64,000 nucleotides of DNA from Colletes latitarsis (Eukaryota; Arthropoda; Insecta; Hymenoptera; Colletidae): NCBI RefSeq assembly GCF_051014445.1, contig NC_135134.1, positions 30,445,672-30,509,671 on the forward strand. The letters run 5' to 3'. Position numbers and translations under genes: made by a program. Shown here piece by piece: positions 49,060 to 62,800 of this stretch; the stretch's first letter is position 1; the number at the start of each line of letters is the position of its first letter. The notes below the pieces were generated by a model that saw only the letters and a list, made by a program, of their open reading frames with translations, had not been told where the DNA came from and ran no database searches.

Positions 49060-52000
49060 GGTTAGGTCTGGGAAATGCGCGCATCTGGCTTATTCTTTCG
49101 CATTCTTCGCATACTTGTTGGCCAGATCCTGGGTATTTTCCGTGTTTGAAACACGTAGTAATGTGGTAACACACTGAAGCAGTCAATTAAACCTGGTTTC
49201 GATCAATATTTTAGAGGATAACGCCGGTTAGGTCTGGGTTAGGTCTCGGAAATGCGCGCATCTGGCTCATGATTTTGCCTTCTTCGCATACTTGTTGGCC
49301 AGATCCTAGGTATTTTCCGTGTTTGAATCACGTAGTAATGTGGTAACACACTGAAGCAGTCAATTAAACCTGGTTTCGATCAATATTTCAGAGGATAACA
49401 CCGGTTAGGTCTGGGTTAGGTCTGGGTTATGCCCGCATCTGGCTCATGATTTTGCCTTCTTCGCATACTTGTTGGCCAGATCCTGGGTTTTTTTCGTGTT
49501 TGAATCACGTAGTAATGTGGTAATACACTGAAGCAGTCAATTAAACCTGGTTTCGATCAATATTTTAGAGGATAACACCGGCTAGGTCTGGGTTAGGTCT
49601 GGGTTATGCCCGCATCTGGCTCATGATTTTGCCTTCTTCGCATACTTGTTGGCCAGATCTTGGGTTTTTTTCGTGTTTGAATCACGTAGTAATGTGGTAA
49701 CACACTGAAGCAGTCAATTAAACCTGGTTTCGATCAATATTTTAGAGGATAACACCGGTTAGGTCTGGGTTAGGTCTGGGTTATGCCCGCATCTGGCTCA
49801 TGATTTTGCCTTCATCGCATACTTGTTGGCCAGATCCTGGGTTTTTTCCGTGTTTGAATCACGTAGTAATGTGGTAACACACTGAAGCAGTCAATTAAAC
49901 CTGGTTTCGATCAATACTTCAGAGGATAACGCCGGTTAGGTCAGGGTTAGGTCTGGGAAATGCGCGCATCTGGCTCATGATTTTGCCTTCTTCGCATACT
50001 TGTTGGCCAGATCCTGGGTATTTTCCGTGTTTGAATCACGTAGTAATGTGGTAACACACTGAAGCAGTCAATTAAACCTGGTTTCGATCAATATTTCAGA
50101 GGATAACACCGGTTAGGTCTGGGTTAGGTCTGGGTTATGCCCGCATCTGGCTCATGATTTTGCCTTCTTCGCATACTTGTTGGCCAGATCCTGGGTTTTT
50201 TTCGTGTTTGAATCACGAAGTAATGTGGTAATACACTGAAGCAGTCAATTAAACCTGGTTTCGATCAATATTTTAGAGGATAACACCGGTTAGGTCTGGG
50301 TTAGGTCTGGGTTATGCCCGCATCTGGCTCATGATTTTGCCTTCTTCGCATACTTGTTGGCCAGATCCTGGGTTTTTTTCGTGTTTGAATCACGTAGTAA
50401 TGTGGTAACACACTGAAGCAGTCAATTAAACCTGGTTTCGATCAATATTTTAGAGGATAACACCGGTTAGGTCTGGGTTAGGTCTGGGTTATGCCCGCAT
50501 CTGGCTCATGATTTTGCCTTCATCGCATACTTGTTGGCCAGATCCTGGGTTTTTTTCGGGTTTGAATCACGTAGTAATGTGGTACCACACAGAAACAGTC
50601 CACTAAACCTGGATTCGGACAGTATTTAGGAGGATAACACCGGTTAGGTCTGGGTTAGGTCCGGGATATGCGCGCATATGGCTTATACTTTCGCCTTTTC
50701 GCAAACTTGTTGGCCAGATCCTGGGTTTTTTCCGTGTTTGAATCACGTAGGAATGTGGTAACACACTGAAGCAGTCAATTAAACCTGGTTTCGATCAATA
50801 TTTTAGAGGATAACACCGGTTAGGTCTGGGTTAGGTCTGGGTTATGCCCGCATCTGGCTCATGATTTTGCCTTCTTCGCATACTTGTTGGCCAGATCCTG
50901 GGGTTTTTTCGTGTTTGAATCACGTAGTAATGTGGTAACACACTGAAGCAGTCAATTAAACCTGGTTTCGATCAATATTTCAGAGGATAACACCGGTTAG
51001 GTCTGGGTTAGGTCTGGGAAATGCGCGCATCTGGCTTACACTTTCGCCTTCTTCGCACACTTGTTGGCCAGATTGTGGGTTTTTTACGTGTTTGAATCAC
51101 GTAGGAATGTGGTAACACACTGAAGTAGTCAATTTAACCTGGTTTCTATCAATATTTTAGAGGATAACACCGGTTAGGTCTGGGTTAGGTCTGGGTTATG
51201 CCCGCATCTGGCTCATGATGTTGCCTTCTTCGCATACTTGTTGGCCAGATCCTGGGTTTTTTTCGTGTTTGAATCACGTAGGAATGTGGTAACACACTGA
51301 AGCAGTCAATTAAACCTGGTTTCGATCAATATTTTAGAGGATAGCACGGGTTAGGTCTGGGTTAGGTCTGGGTTATGCCCGCATCTGGCTCATGATTTTG
51401 CCTTCTTCGCATACTTGTTGGCCAGATCCTGGGTTTTTTTCGTGTTTGAATCAGGTAGGAATGTGGTAACACACTGAAGCAGTCAATTAAACCTGGTTTC
51501 GATCAATATTTTAGAGGATAACACCGGTTAGGTCTGGGTTAGGTCTGGGTTATGCCCGCATCTGGCTCATGATTTTGCCTTCATCGCATACTTGTTGGCC
51601 AGATCCTGGGCTATTTCCGTGTTTGAATCACGTAGTAATGTGGTAACTCCCTGACGCAGTCAATTAAACCTGGTTTCGATCAATATTTCAGAGGATAACA
51701 CCGGTTAGGTCTGGGTTAGGTCTGGGTTATGCCCGCATCTGGCTCATGATTTTGCCTTCTTCGCATACTTGTTGGCCAGGTCCTGGGTTTTTTTCGTGTT
51801 TGAATCACGTAGTAATGTGGTAATACACTGAAGCAGTCAATTAAACCTGGTTTCGATGAATATTTTAGAGGATAACACCGGCTAGGTCTGGGTTAGGTCT
51901 GGGTTATGCCCGCATCTGGCTCATGATTTTGCCTTCTTCGCATACTTGTTGGCCAGATCCTGGGGTTTTTTCGTGTTTGAATCACGTAGTAATGTGGTAA

Positions 52001-54960
52001 CACACTGAAGCAGTCAATTAAACCTGGTTTCGATCAATATTTCAGAGGATAACACCGGTTAGGTCTGGGTTAGGTCTGGGAAATGCGCGCATCTGGCTTA
52101 CACTTTCGCCTTCTTCGCACACTTGTTGGCCAGATTGTGGGTTTTTTCCGTGTTTGAATCACGTAGTAATGTGGTAATACACTGAAGCAGTCAATTAAAC
52201 CTGGTTTCGATCAATATTTTAGAGGATAACACCGGTTAGGTCTAGGTTAGGTCTGGGTTATGCCCGCATCTGGCTCATGATTTTGCCTTCTTAGCATACT
52301 TGTTGGCCAGATCCTGGGTTTTTTTCGTGTTTGAATCACGTAGTAATGTGGTAACACACTGAAGCAGTCAATTAAACCTGGTTTCGATCAATATTTTAGA
52401 GGATAACACCGGTTAGGTCTGGGTTAGGTCTGGGATATGCACGCATCTGGCTTATGCTTTCGCCTTTTTCGCAAACTTGTTGGCCAGATCCTGGGTTTTT
52501 TCCGTGTTTGAATCACGTAGTAATGTTGTACCACACTGAGGCAGTCAATTAAACCTGGATTCGGACAGTATTTCAGAGGATAACACCGGTTAGGTCTGGG
52601 TTAGGTCTGGGAAATGCGCGCATCTGGCTTATTCTTTCGCATTCTTCGCATACTTGTTGGCCAGATCCTGGGTATTTTCCGTGTTTGAAACACGTAGTAA
52701 TGTGATAACACAATGAAGCAGTCAATTAAACCTGGTTTCGATCAATATTTCAGAGGATAACACCGGTTAGGTCTGGGTTAGGTCTGGGATATGCGCGCAT
52801 CTGGCTTATACTTTCGCCATTTTCGCAAACTTGTTGGCCAGATCCTGGGTATTTTCCGTGTTTGAAACACGTAGTAATGTGGTACCACACTGAAGCAGTC
52901 AATTAAACCTGGTTTCGATCAATATTTTAGAGGATAACGCCGGTTAAGTCTGGGTTAGGTCTGGGAAATGCGCGCATCTGGCTCATGATTTTGCCTTCTT
53001 CGCATACTTGTTGGCCAGATCCTGGGTATTTTCCGTGTTTGAATCACGTAGTAATGTGGTAACACACTGAAGCAGTCAATTAAACCTGGTTTCGATCAAT
53101 ATTTCAGAGGATAACACCGGTTAGGTATGGGTTAGGTCTGGGTTATGCCCCCATCTGGCTCAAGATTTTGCCTTCATCGCATACTTGTTGGCCAGATCCT
53201 GGGTTTTTTTCGTGTTTGAATCACGTAGTAATGTGGTAATACACTGAAGCAGTCAATTAAACCTGGTTTCGATCAATATTTTAGAGGATAACACCGGTTA
53301 GGTCTAGGTTAGGTCTGGGTTATGCCCGCATCTGGCTCATGATTTTGCCTTCTTCGCATACTTGTTGGCCAGATCCTGGGTTTTTTTCGTGTTTGAATCA
53401 CGTAGTAATGTGGTAACACACTGAAGCAGTCAATTAAACCTGGTTTCGATCAATATTTTAGAGGATAACACCGGTTAGGTCTGGGTTAGGTCTGGGTTAT
53501 GCCCGCATCTGGCTCATGATTTTGCCTTCATCGCATACTTGTTGGCCAGATCCTGGATTTTTTCCGTGTTTGAATCACGTAGTAATGTGGTAACACACTG
53601 AAGCAGTCAATTAAACCTGGTTTCGATCAATATTTCAGAGGATAACGCCGGTTAGGTCTGGGTTAGGTCTGGGTTATGCCCGCATCTGGCTCATGATTTT
53701 GCCTTCTTCGCATACTTGTTGGCCAGATCCTGGGTTTTTTTCGTGTTTGAATCACGTAGTAATGTGGTAATACACTGAGGCTGTCAATTAAACCTGGTTT
53801 CGATCAATATTTTAGAGGATAACACAGGTTAGGTCTGGGTTAGGTCTGGGTTATGCCCGCATCTGGCTCATGATTTTGCCTTCTTCGCATACTTGTTGGC
53901 CAGATCCTGGGGTTTTTTCGTGTTTGAATCACGTAGTAATGTGGTAACACACTGAAGCAGTCAATTAAACCTGGTTTCGATCAATATTTTAGAGGATAAC
54001 ACCGGTTAGGTCTGGGTTAGGTCTGGGATATGCGCGCATCTGGCTTATGCTTTCGCCTTTTTCGCAAACTTGTTGGCCAGATCCTGGGTTTTTTCCGTGT
54101 TTGAATCACGTAGTAATGTTGTACCACACTGAGGCAGTCAATTAAACCTGGATTCGGACAGTATTTCAGAGGATAACACCGGTTAGGTCTGGGTTAGGTC
54201 TGGGAAATGCGCGCATCTGGCTTATTCTTTCGCATTCTTCGCATACTTGTTGTCCAGATCCTGGGTATTTTCCGTGTTTGAAACACGTAGTAATGTGATA
54301 ACACAATGAAGCAGTCAATTAAACCTGGTTTCGATCAGTATTTCAGAGGATAACACCGGTTAGGTCTGGGTTAGGTCCGGGATATGCGCGCATATGGCTT
54401 ATACTTTCGCCATTTTCGCAAATTTGTTGGCCAGATCCTGGGTATTTTCCGTGTTTGAAACACGTAGTAATGTGGTACCACACTGAAGCAGTCAATTAAA
54501 CCTGGTTTCGATCAATATTTTAGAGGATAACGCCGGTTAGGTCTGGGTTAGGTCTGGGAAATGCGCGCATCTGGCTCATGATTTTGCCTTCTTCGCATAC
54601 TTGTTGGCCAGATCCTGGGTATTTTCCGTGTTTGAATCACGTAGTAATGTGGTAACACACTGAAGCAGTCAATTAAACCTGGTTTCGATCAATATTTCAG
54701 AGGATAACACCGGTTAGGTCTGGGTTAGGTCTGGGTTATGCCCCCATCTGGCTCATGATTTTGCCTTCTTCGCATACTTGTTGGCCAGATCCTGGGTTTT
54801 TTTCGTGTTTGAATCACGTAGTAATGTGGTAATACACTGAAGCAGTCAATTAAACCTGGTTTCGATCAATATTTCAGTGGATAACACCGGTTAGGTCTGG
54901 GTTAGGTCTGTGTTATGCCCGCATCTGGCTCATGATTTTGCCTTCTTCGCATACTTGTTG
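49060..54960 (+). repeat. Superblock S3 (third copy)
   Basis: The landmarks of S2 recur at +13,792: TCTCGGAAATG at 49,244, the D monomer at 50,558, GTAACTCCCT at 51,643, GTTAAGTC at 52,943, CACTGAGGCT at 53,773 and CAGTGG at 54,875. Beyond the right end S3 continues into block T4, whereas S2 continues into a shortened T block. Confidence 0.9.
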
Positions 54961-55158
54961 GCCAGATCCTGGGTTTTTTTCGTGTTTGAATCACGTAGTA
55001 ATGTGGTAACACACTGAAGCAGTCAATTAAACCTGGTTTCGATCAATATTTTAGAGGATAACACCGGTTAGGTCTGGGTTAGGTCTGGGTTATGCCCGCA
55101 TCTGGCTCATGATTATGCCTTCTTCGCATACTTGTTGGCCAGATCCTGGGTTTTTTTC

Positions 55159-55335
55159 GGGTTTGAATCACGTAGTAATGTGGTACCACACAGTAACAGT
55201 CAATTAAACCTGGATTCGGCCAGTATTTTAGAGGATAACACCGGTTAGGTCTGGGTTAGGTCTGGGATATGCCCGCATCTGGCTCATGATTTTGCCTTCT
55301 TCGCATACTTGTTGGCCAGATCTTGGGTTTTTTTC
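55159..55335 (+). repeat. Chimeric monomer, D-type left part, A-type right part
   Basis: The monomer opens with the D-type GGGTTTGAATC and TACCACACAG, continues with a blended centre (GTAACAGTCAATT, GGATTCGGCCAG, TATTTTAG), and ends with GGGATATGCCCGCATCTGG and CTCATGATTTTGCC of the A type. Its mixed marks indicate conversion or unequal crossing-over inside a monomer. Confidence 0.7.
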
Positions 55336-56751
55336 GTGTTTGAATCACGTAGTAATGTGGTAACACACTGAAGCAGTCAATTAAACCTGGATTCGGACAG
55401 TATTTCAGAGGATAACACCGGTTAGGTCTGGGTTAGGTCTGGGAAATGCGCGCATCTGGCTTATTCTTTCGCATTCTTCGCATACTTGTTGGCCAGATCC
55501 TGGGTATTTTCCGTGTTTGAAACACGTAGTAATGTGATAACACAATGAAGCAGTCAATTAAACCTGGTTTCGATCAGTATTTCAGAGGATAACACCGGTT
55601 AGGTCTGGGTTAGGTCCGGGATATGCGCGCATATGGCTTATACTTTCGCCATTTTCGCAAACTTGTTGGCCAGATCCTGGGTATTTTCCGTGTTTGAAAC
55701 ACGTAGTAATGTGGTACCACACTGAAGCAGTCAATTAAACCTGGTTTCGATCAATATTTTAGAGGATAACACCGGTTAGGTCTGGGTTAGGTCTGGGTTA
55801 TGCCCGCATCTGGCTCATGATTTTGCCTTCTTCGCATACTTGTTGGCCAGATCCTGGGTTTTTTTCGTGTTTGAATCACGTAGTAATGTGGTAACACACT
55901 GAAGCAGTCAATTAAACTTGGTTTCGATCAATATTTTAGAGGATAACACCGGTTAGGTCTGGGTTAGGTCTGGGTTATGCCCGCATCTGGCTCATGATTT
56001 TGCCTTCATCGCATACTTGTTGGCCAGATCCTGGGTTTTTTCCGTGTTTGCATCACGTAGTAATGTGGTAACACACTGAAGCAGTCAATTAAACCTGGTT
56101 TCGATCAATATTTCAGAGGATAACGCCGGTTAGGTCTGGGTTAGGTCTGGGAAATGCGCGCATCTGGCTCATGATTTTGCCTTCTTCGCATACTTGTTGG
56201 CCAGATCCTGCGTATTTTCCGCGTTTGAATCACGTAGTAATGTGGTAACACACTGAAGCAGTCAATTAAACCTGGTTTCGATCAATATTTCACAGGATAA
56301 CACCGGTTAGGTCTGGGTTAGGTCTGTGTTATGCCCGCATCTGGCTCATGATTTTGCCTTCTTCGCATACTTGTTGGCCAGATCCTGGGTTTTTTTCGAG
56401 TTTGAATCACGTAGTAATGTGGTAATACACTGAAGCAGTCAATTAAACCTGGTTTCGATCAATATTTTAGAGGATAACACCGGTTAGGTCTGGGTTAGGT
56501 CTGGGTTATGCCCGCATCTGGCTCATGATTTTGCCTTCTTCGCATACTTGTTGGCCAGATCCTGGGTTTTTTTCGTGTTTGAATCACGTAGTAATGTGGT
56601 AACACACTGAAGCAGTCAATTAAACCTGGTTTCGATCAATATTTTAGAGGATAACACCGGTTAGGTCTGGGTTAGGTCTGGGTTATGCCCGCATCTGGCT
56701 CATGATTTTGCCTTCTTCGCATACTTGTTGGCCAGATCCTGGGTTTTTTTC

Positions 56752-56928
56752 GAGTTTGAATCACGTAGTAATGTGGTAATACACTGAAACAGTCCACTAA
56801 ACCTGGATTCGGACAGTATTTAGGAGGATAACACCGGTTAGGTCTGGGTTAGGTCTGGGTTATGCCCGCATCTGGCTCATGATTTTGCCTTCATCGCATA
56901 CTTGTTGGCCAGATCCTGGGTTTTTTTC
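56752..56928 (+). repeat. Chimeric monomer, D-type centre in A-type surroundings
   Basis: The monomer starts GAGTTTGAATC and TAATACACTG (A type). It switches to the D-type GAAACAGTCCACTAAACC, GGATTCGG and TATTTAGGAGG, and returns to the A type at the telomere-like pair (GGGTTATGCCCGC). The D patch is roughly 60 bp, which fits a short conversion tract. Confidence 0.75.
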
Positions 56929-57545
56929 GTGTTTGAATCACGTAGTAATGTGGTAACACACTGAAGCAGTCAATTAAACCTGGTTTCGATCAATATTTTA
57001 GAGGATAACACCGCTTAGGTCTGGGTTAGGTCTGGGTTATGCCCGCATCTGGCTCATGATTTTGCCTTCATCGCATACTTGTTGGCCAGATCCTGGGTTT
57101 TTTCCGTGTTTGAATCACGTAGTAATGTGGTAACTCACTGAAGCAGTCAATTAAACCTGGTTTCGATCAATATTTCAGAGGATAACACCGGTTAGGTCTG
57201 GGTTAGGTCTGGGTTATGCCCGCATCTGGCTCATGATTTTGCCTTCTTCGCATACTTGTTGGCCAGATCCTGGATTTTTTTCGTGTTTGAATCACGTAGG
57301 AATGTGGTAACACACTGAAGCAGTCAATTAAACCTGGTTTCGATCAATATTTTAGAGGATAACACCGGTTAGGTCTGGGTTCGGTCTGGGATTTGCGCGC
57401 ATATGGCTTATACTTTCGCCTTTTTCGCAAACTTGTTGGCCAGATCCTGGGTATTTTCCGTGATTGAATCACGTAGGAATGTGGTAACACACTGAAGCAG
57501 TCAATTAAACCTGGTTTCGATCAATATTTTAGAGGATAACACCGG

Positions 57546-57556
57546 TTAGGTCTGGG
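57546..57556 (+). repeat. Single telomere-like unit in T4
   Basis: T4 copy of the contraction at 16,355, in the same GTGATTGAATC monomer. Confidence 0.9.
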
Positions 57557-59041
57557 TTATGCCCGCATCTGGCTCATGATTTTGCCTTCTTCGCATACTT
57601 GTTGGCCAGATCCTGGGTTTTTTCCGTGTTTGAATCACGTAGTAATGTGGTAACTCACTGACGCAGTCAATTAAACCTGGTTTCGATCAATATTTAAGAG
57701 GATAACACCGGTTAGGTCTGGGTTAGGTCTGGGTTATGCCCGCATCTGGCTCATGATTTTGCCTTCTTCGCATACTTGTTGGCCAGATCCTGGGTTTTTT
57801 TCGTGTTTGAGTCACGTAGTAATGTGGTAACACACTGAAGTAGTCAAATAAACCTGGTTTCGATCAATATTTTAGAGGATAACGCCGGTTAGGTCTGGGT
57901 TAGGTCTGGGAAATGCGCGCATCTGGCTCATGATTTTGCCTTCTTCGCATACTTGTTGGCCAGATCCTGGGTTTTTTCCGTGTTTGAATCACGTAGTAAT
58001 GTTGTACCACACTGAGGCAGTCAATTAAACCTGGATTCGGACAGTATTTCAGAGGATAACACCGGTTAGGTCTGGGTTAGGTCTGGGAAATGCGCGCATC
58101 TGGCTTATTCTTTCGCATTCTTCGCATACTTGTTGGCCAGATCCTGGGTATTTTCCGTGTTTGAAACACGTAGTAATGTGATAAGACAATGAAGCAGTCA
58201 ATTAAACCTGGTTTCGATCAATATTTCAGAGGATAACACCGGTTAGGTCTGGGTTAGGTCTGGGAAATGCGCGCATATGGCTTATACTTTCGCCATTTTC
58301 GCAAACTTGTTGGCCAGATCCTGGGTATTTTCCGTGTTTGAAACACGTAGTAATGTGGTACCACACTGAAGCAGTCAATTAAACCCAGTTTCGATCAATA
58401 TTTTAGAGGATAACGCCGGTTAGGTCTGGGTTAGGTCTGGGAAATGCGCGCATCTGGCTCATGATTTTGCCTTCTTCGCATACTTGTTGGCCAGATCCTG
58501 GGTATTTTCCGTGTTTGAATCACGTAGTAATGTGGTAACACACTGAAGCAGTCAATTAAACCTGGTTTCGATCAATATTTCAGAGGATAACACCGGTTAG
58601 GTCTGGGTTAGGTCTGGGTTATGCCCCCATCTGGCTCATGATTTTGCCTTCTTCGCATACTTGTTGGCCAGATCCTGGGTTTTTTTCGTGTTTGAATCAC
58701 GTAGTAATGTGGTAATACACTGAAGCAGTCAATTAAACCTGGTTTCGATCAATATTTTAGAGGATAACACCGGTTAGGTCTGGGTTAGGTCTGGGTTATG
58801 CCCGCATCTGGCTCATGATTTTGCCTTCTTCGCATACTTGTTGGCCAGATCCTGGGTTTTTTTCGTGTTTGAATCACGTAGTAATGTGGTAACACACTGA
58901 AGCAGTCAATTAAACCTGGTTTCGATCAATATTTTAGAGGATAACACCGGTTAGGTCTGGGTTAGGTCTGGGTTATGCCCGCATCTGGCTCATGATTTTG
59001 CCTTCATCGCATACTTGTTGGCCAGATCCTGGGTTTTTTCC

Positions 59042-59750
59042 GTGTTTGAATCACGTAGTAATGTGGTAACACACTGAAGCAGTCAATTAAACCTGGTTTC
59101 GATCAATATTTCAGAGGATAACGCCGGTTAGGTCTGGGTTAGGTCTGGGAAATGCGCGCATCTGGCTCATGATTTTGCCTTCTTCGCATACTTGTTGGCC
59201 AGATCCTGGGTTTTTTTCGTGTTTGAATCACGTAGTAATGTGGTAACACACTGAAGCAGTCAATTAAACCTGGTTTCGATCAATATTTTAGAGGATAACA
59301 CCGGTTAGGTCTGGGTTAGGTCTGGGTTATGCCCGCATCTGGCTCATGATTTTGCCTTCATCGCATACTTGTTGGCCAGATCCTGGGTTTTTTTCGTGTT
59401 TGAATCACGTAGTAATGTGGTAACACACTGAAGCAGTCAATTAAACCTGGTTTCGATCAATATTTTAGAGGATAACACCGGTTAGGTCTGGGTTAGGTCT
59501 GGGTTATGCCCGCATCTGGCTCATGATTTTGCCTTCATCGCATACTTGTTGGCCAGATCCTGGGTTTTTTCCGTGTTTGAATCACGTAGTAATGTGGTAA
59601 CTCACTGAAGCAGTCAATTAAACCTGGTTTCGATCAATATTTCAGAGGATAACACCGGTTAGGTCTGGGTTAGGTCTGGGTTATGCCCGCATCTGGCTCA
59701 TGATTTTGCCTTCTTCGCATACTTGTTGGCCAGATCCTGGGTTTTTTTCG
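59042..59750 (+). repeat. 531-bp three-monomer unit, third locus
   Basis: Monomers with TTTTTTCC before the start occur at 59,042 and 59,573, and the intervening three monomers have the same order of variants as at 34,288-34,818. The next monomer again carries AACTCACTGAAGCAG and is followed by the GTAGGAATG...GAAACAG monomer, as at 34.8-35.0 kb. Confidence 0.8.
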
Positions 59751-59869
59751 TGTTTGAATCACGTAGGAATGTGGTAACACACTGAAACAGTCAATTAAAC
59801 CTGGTTTCGATCAATATTTTAGAGGATAACACCAGTTAGGTCTGGGTTCGGTCTGGGATTTGCGCGCAT

Positions 59870-62800
59870 ATGGCTTATACTTTCGCCTTTTTCGCAAACT
59901 TGTTGGCCAGATCCTGGGTATTTTCCGTGTTTGAATCACGTAGGAATGTGGTAATACACTGAAGCAGTCAATTAAACCTGGTTTCGATCAATATTTTAGA
60001 GGATAACACTGGTTAGGTCTGGGTTAGGTCTGGGTTATGCCCGCATCACGCTCATGATTTTGCCTTCTTCGCATACTTGTTGGCCAGATCCTGGGTATTT
60101 TCCGTGTTTGAATCACGTAGTAATGTGGTAATACACTGAAGCAGTCAATTAAACCTGGTTTCGATCAATATTTTAGAGGATAACACCGGTTAGGTCTGGG
60201 TTAGGTCTGGGTTATGCCCGCATCTGGCTCATGATTTTGCCTTCTTCGCATACTTGTTGGCCAGATCCTGGGTTTTTTTCGTGTTTGAATCACGTAGTAA
60301 TGTGGTAACACACTGAAGCAGTCAATTAAACCTGGTTTCGATCAATATTTTAGAGGATAACACCGGTTAGGTCTGGGATATGCGCGCATCTGGCTTATGC
60401 TTTCGCCTTTTTCGCAAACTTGTTGGCCAGATCCTGGGTTTTTTCCGTGTTTGAATCACGTAGTAATGTTGTACCACACTGAGGCAGTCAATTAAACCTG
60501 GATTCGGACAGTATTTCAGAGGATAACGCCGGTTAGGTCTGGGTTAGGTCTGGGAAATGCGCGCATCTGGCTTATTCTTTCGCATTCTTCGCATACTTGT
60601 TGGCCAGATCCTGGGTATTTTCCGTGTTTGAAACACGTAGTAATGTGATAACACAATGAAGCAGTCAATTAAACCTGGTTTCGATCAATATTTCAGAGGA
60701 TAACACCGGTTAGGTCTGGGTTAGGTCCGGGATATGCGCGCATATGGCTTATACTTTCGCCATTTTCGCAAACTTGTTGGCCAGATCCTGGGTATTTTCC
60801 ATGTTTGAAACACGTAGTAATGTGGTACCACACTGAAGCAGTCAATTAAACCTGGTTTCGATCAATATTTTAGAGGATAACGCCGGTTAGGTCTGGGTTA
60901 GGTCTGGGAAATGCGCGCATCTGGCTCATGATTTTGCCTTCTTCGCATACTTGTTGGCCAGATCCTGGGTATTTTCCGTGTTTGAATCACGTAGTAATGT
61001 GGTAACACACTGAAGCAGTCAATTAAACCTGGTTTCGATCAATATTTCAGAGGATAACACCGGTTAGGTCTGGGTTAGGTCTGGGTTATGCCCCCATCTG
61101 GCTCATGATTTTGCCTTCTTCGCATACTTGTTGGCCAGATCCTGGGTTTTTTTCGTGTTTGAATCACGTAGTAATGTGGTAACACACTGAAGCAGTCAAT
61201 TAAACCTGGTTTCGATCAATATTTTAGAGGATAACACCGGTTAGGTCTGGGTTAGGTCTGGGTTATGCCCGCATCTGGCTCATGATTTTGCCTTCTTCGC
61301 ATACTTGTTGGCCAGATCCTGGGGTTTTTTTGTGCTTGAATCACGTAGTAATGTGGTAACACACTGAAGCAGTCAATTAAACCTGGTTTCGATCAATATT
61401 TCAGAGGATAACACCGGTTAGGTCTGGGTTAGGTCTGGGTTATGCCCGCATCTGGCTTATGATTCTGCCTTCTTCGCATACTTGTTGGCCAGATCCTGGG
61501 TATTTTCCGTGTTTGAAACACGTAGTAATGTGGTAACACACTGAAGCAGTCAATTAAACCTGGTTTCGATCAATATTTTAGAGGATAACACCGGTTAGGT
61601 CTTGGTTAGGTCTGGGTTATGCCCGCATCTGGCTCATGATTTTGCCTTCTTCGCATACTTGTTGGCCAGATCCTGGGTATTTTCCGTGTTTGAATCACGT
61701 AGTAATGTGGTAACACACTGAAGCAGTCAATTAAACCTGGTTTCGATCAATATTTTAGAGGATAACACCGGTCAGGTCTGGGTTAGTTCTGGGATATGCG
61801 CGCATCTGGCTTATGCTTTCGCCTTTTTCGCAAACTTGTTGGCCAGATCCTGGGTTTTTTCCGTGTTTGAACCACGTAGTAATGTTGTGCCACACTGAGG
61901 CAGTCAATTAAACCTGGATTCGGACAGTATTTCAGAGGATAACACCGGTTAGGTCTGGGTTAGGTCTGGGAAATGCGCGCATCTGGCTTATTCTTTCGCA
62001 TTCTTCGCATACTTGTTGGCCAGATCCTGGGTATTTTCCGTGTTTGAAACACGTAGTAATGTGATAAGACAATGAAGCAGTCAATTAAACCTGGTTTCGA
62101 TCAATATTTCAGAGGATAACACCGGTTAGGTCTGGGTTAGGTCTGGGAAATGCGCGCATCTGGCTTATTCTTTCGCATTCTTCGCATACTTGTTGGCCAG
62201 ATCCTGGGTTTTTTCCGTGTTTGAATCACGTAGTAATGTGGTAACTCACTGACGCAGTCAATTAAACCTGGTTTCGATCAATATTTCAGAGGATAACACC
62301 GGTTAGGTCTGGGTTAGGTCTGGGTTATGCCCCCATCTGGCTCATGATTTTGCCTTCTTCGCATACTTGTTGGCCAGATCCTGGGTTTTTTTCGTGTTTG
62401 AATCACGTAGTAATGTGGTAATACACTGAAGCAGTCAATTAAACCTGGTTTCGATCAATATTTTAGAGGATAACACCGGTTAGGTCTGGGTTAGGTCTGG
62501 GTTATGCCCGCATCTGACTCATGATTTTGCCTTCTTCGCATACTTGTTGGCCAGATCCTGGGTTTTTTTCGTGTTTGAATCACGTAGTAATGTGGTAACA
62601 CACTGAAGCAGTCAATTAAACCTGGTTTCGATCAATATTTTAGAGGATAACACCGGTTAGGTCTGGGTTAGGTCTGGGTTATGCCCGCATCTGGCTCATG
62701 ATTTTGCCTTCATCGCATACTTGTTGGCCAGATCCTGGGTTTTTTCCGTGTTTGAATCACGTAGTAATGTGGTAACACACTGCAGCAGTCAATTAAACCT

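Larger units (their letters stand above)
54877..58870 (+). repeat. Higher-order block T4 with chimeric monomers
   Basis: T4 follows S3 and repeats the T series: CACAGG at 56,291, ACCGCTTAGG near 57,011, GTGATTGAATC at 57,460, a single-unit monomer at 57,546, GAAGTAGTCAAATAAACC near 57,838, TGATAAGACAATG near 58,180 and AAACCCAGTTTCG near 58,383. It differs in two monomers that contain D-type segments (55,159 and 56,752) and in the private TTCGAGTTTG start at 56,398 and 56,752, two monomers apart. Confidence 0.8.
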
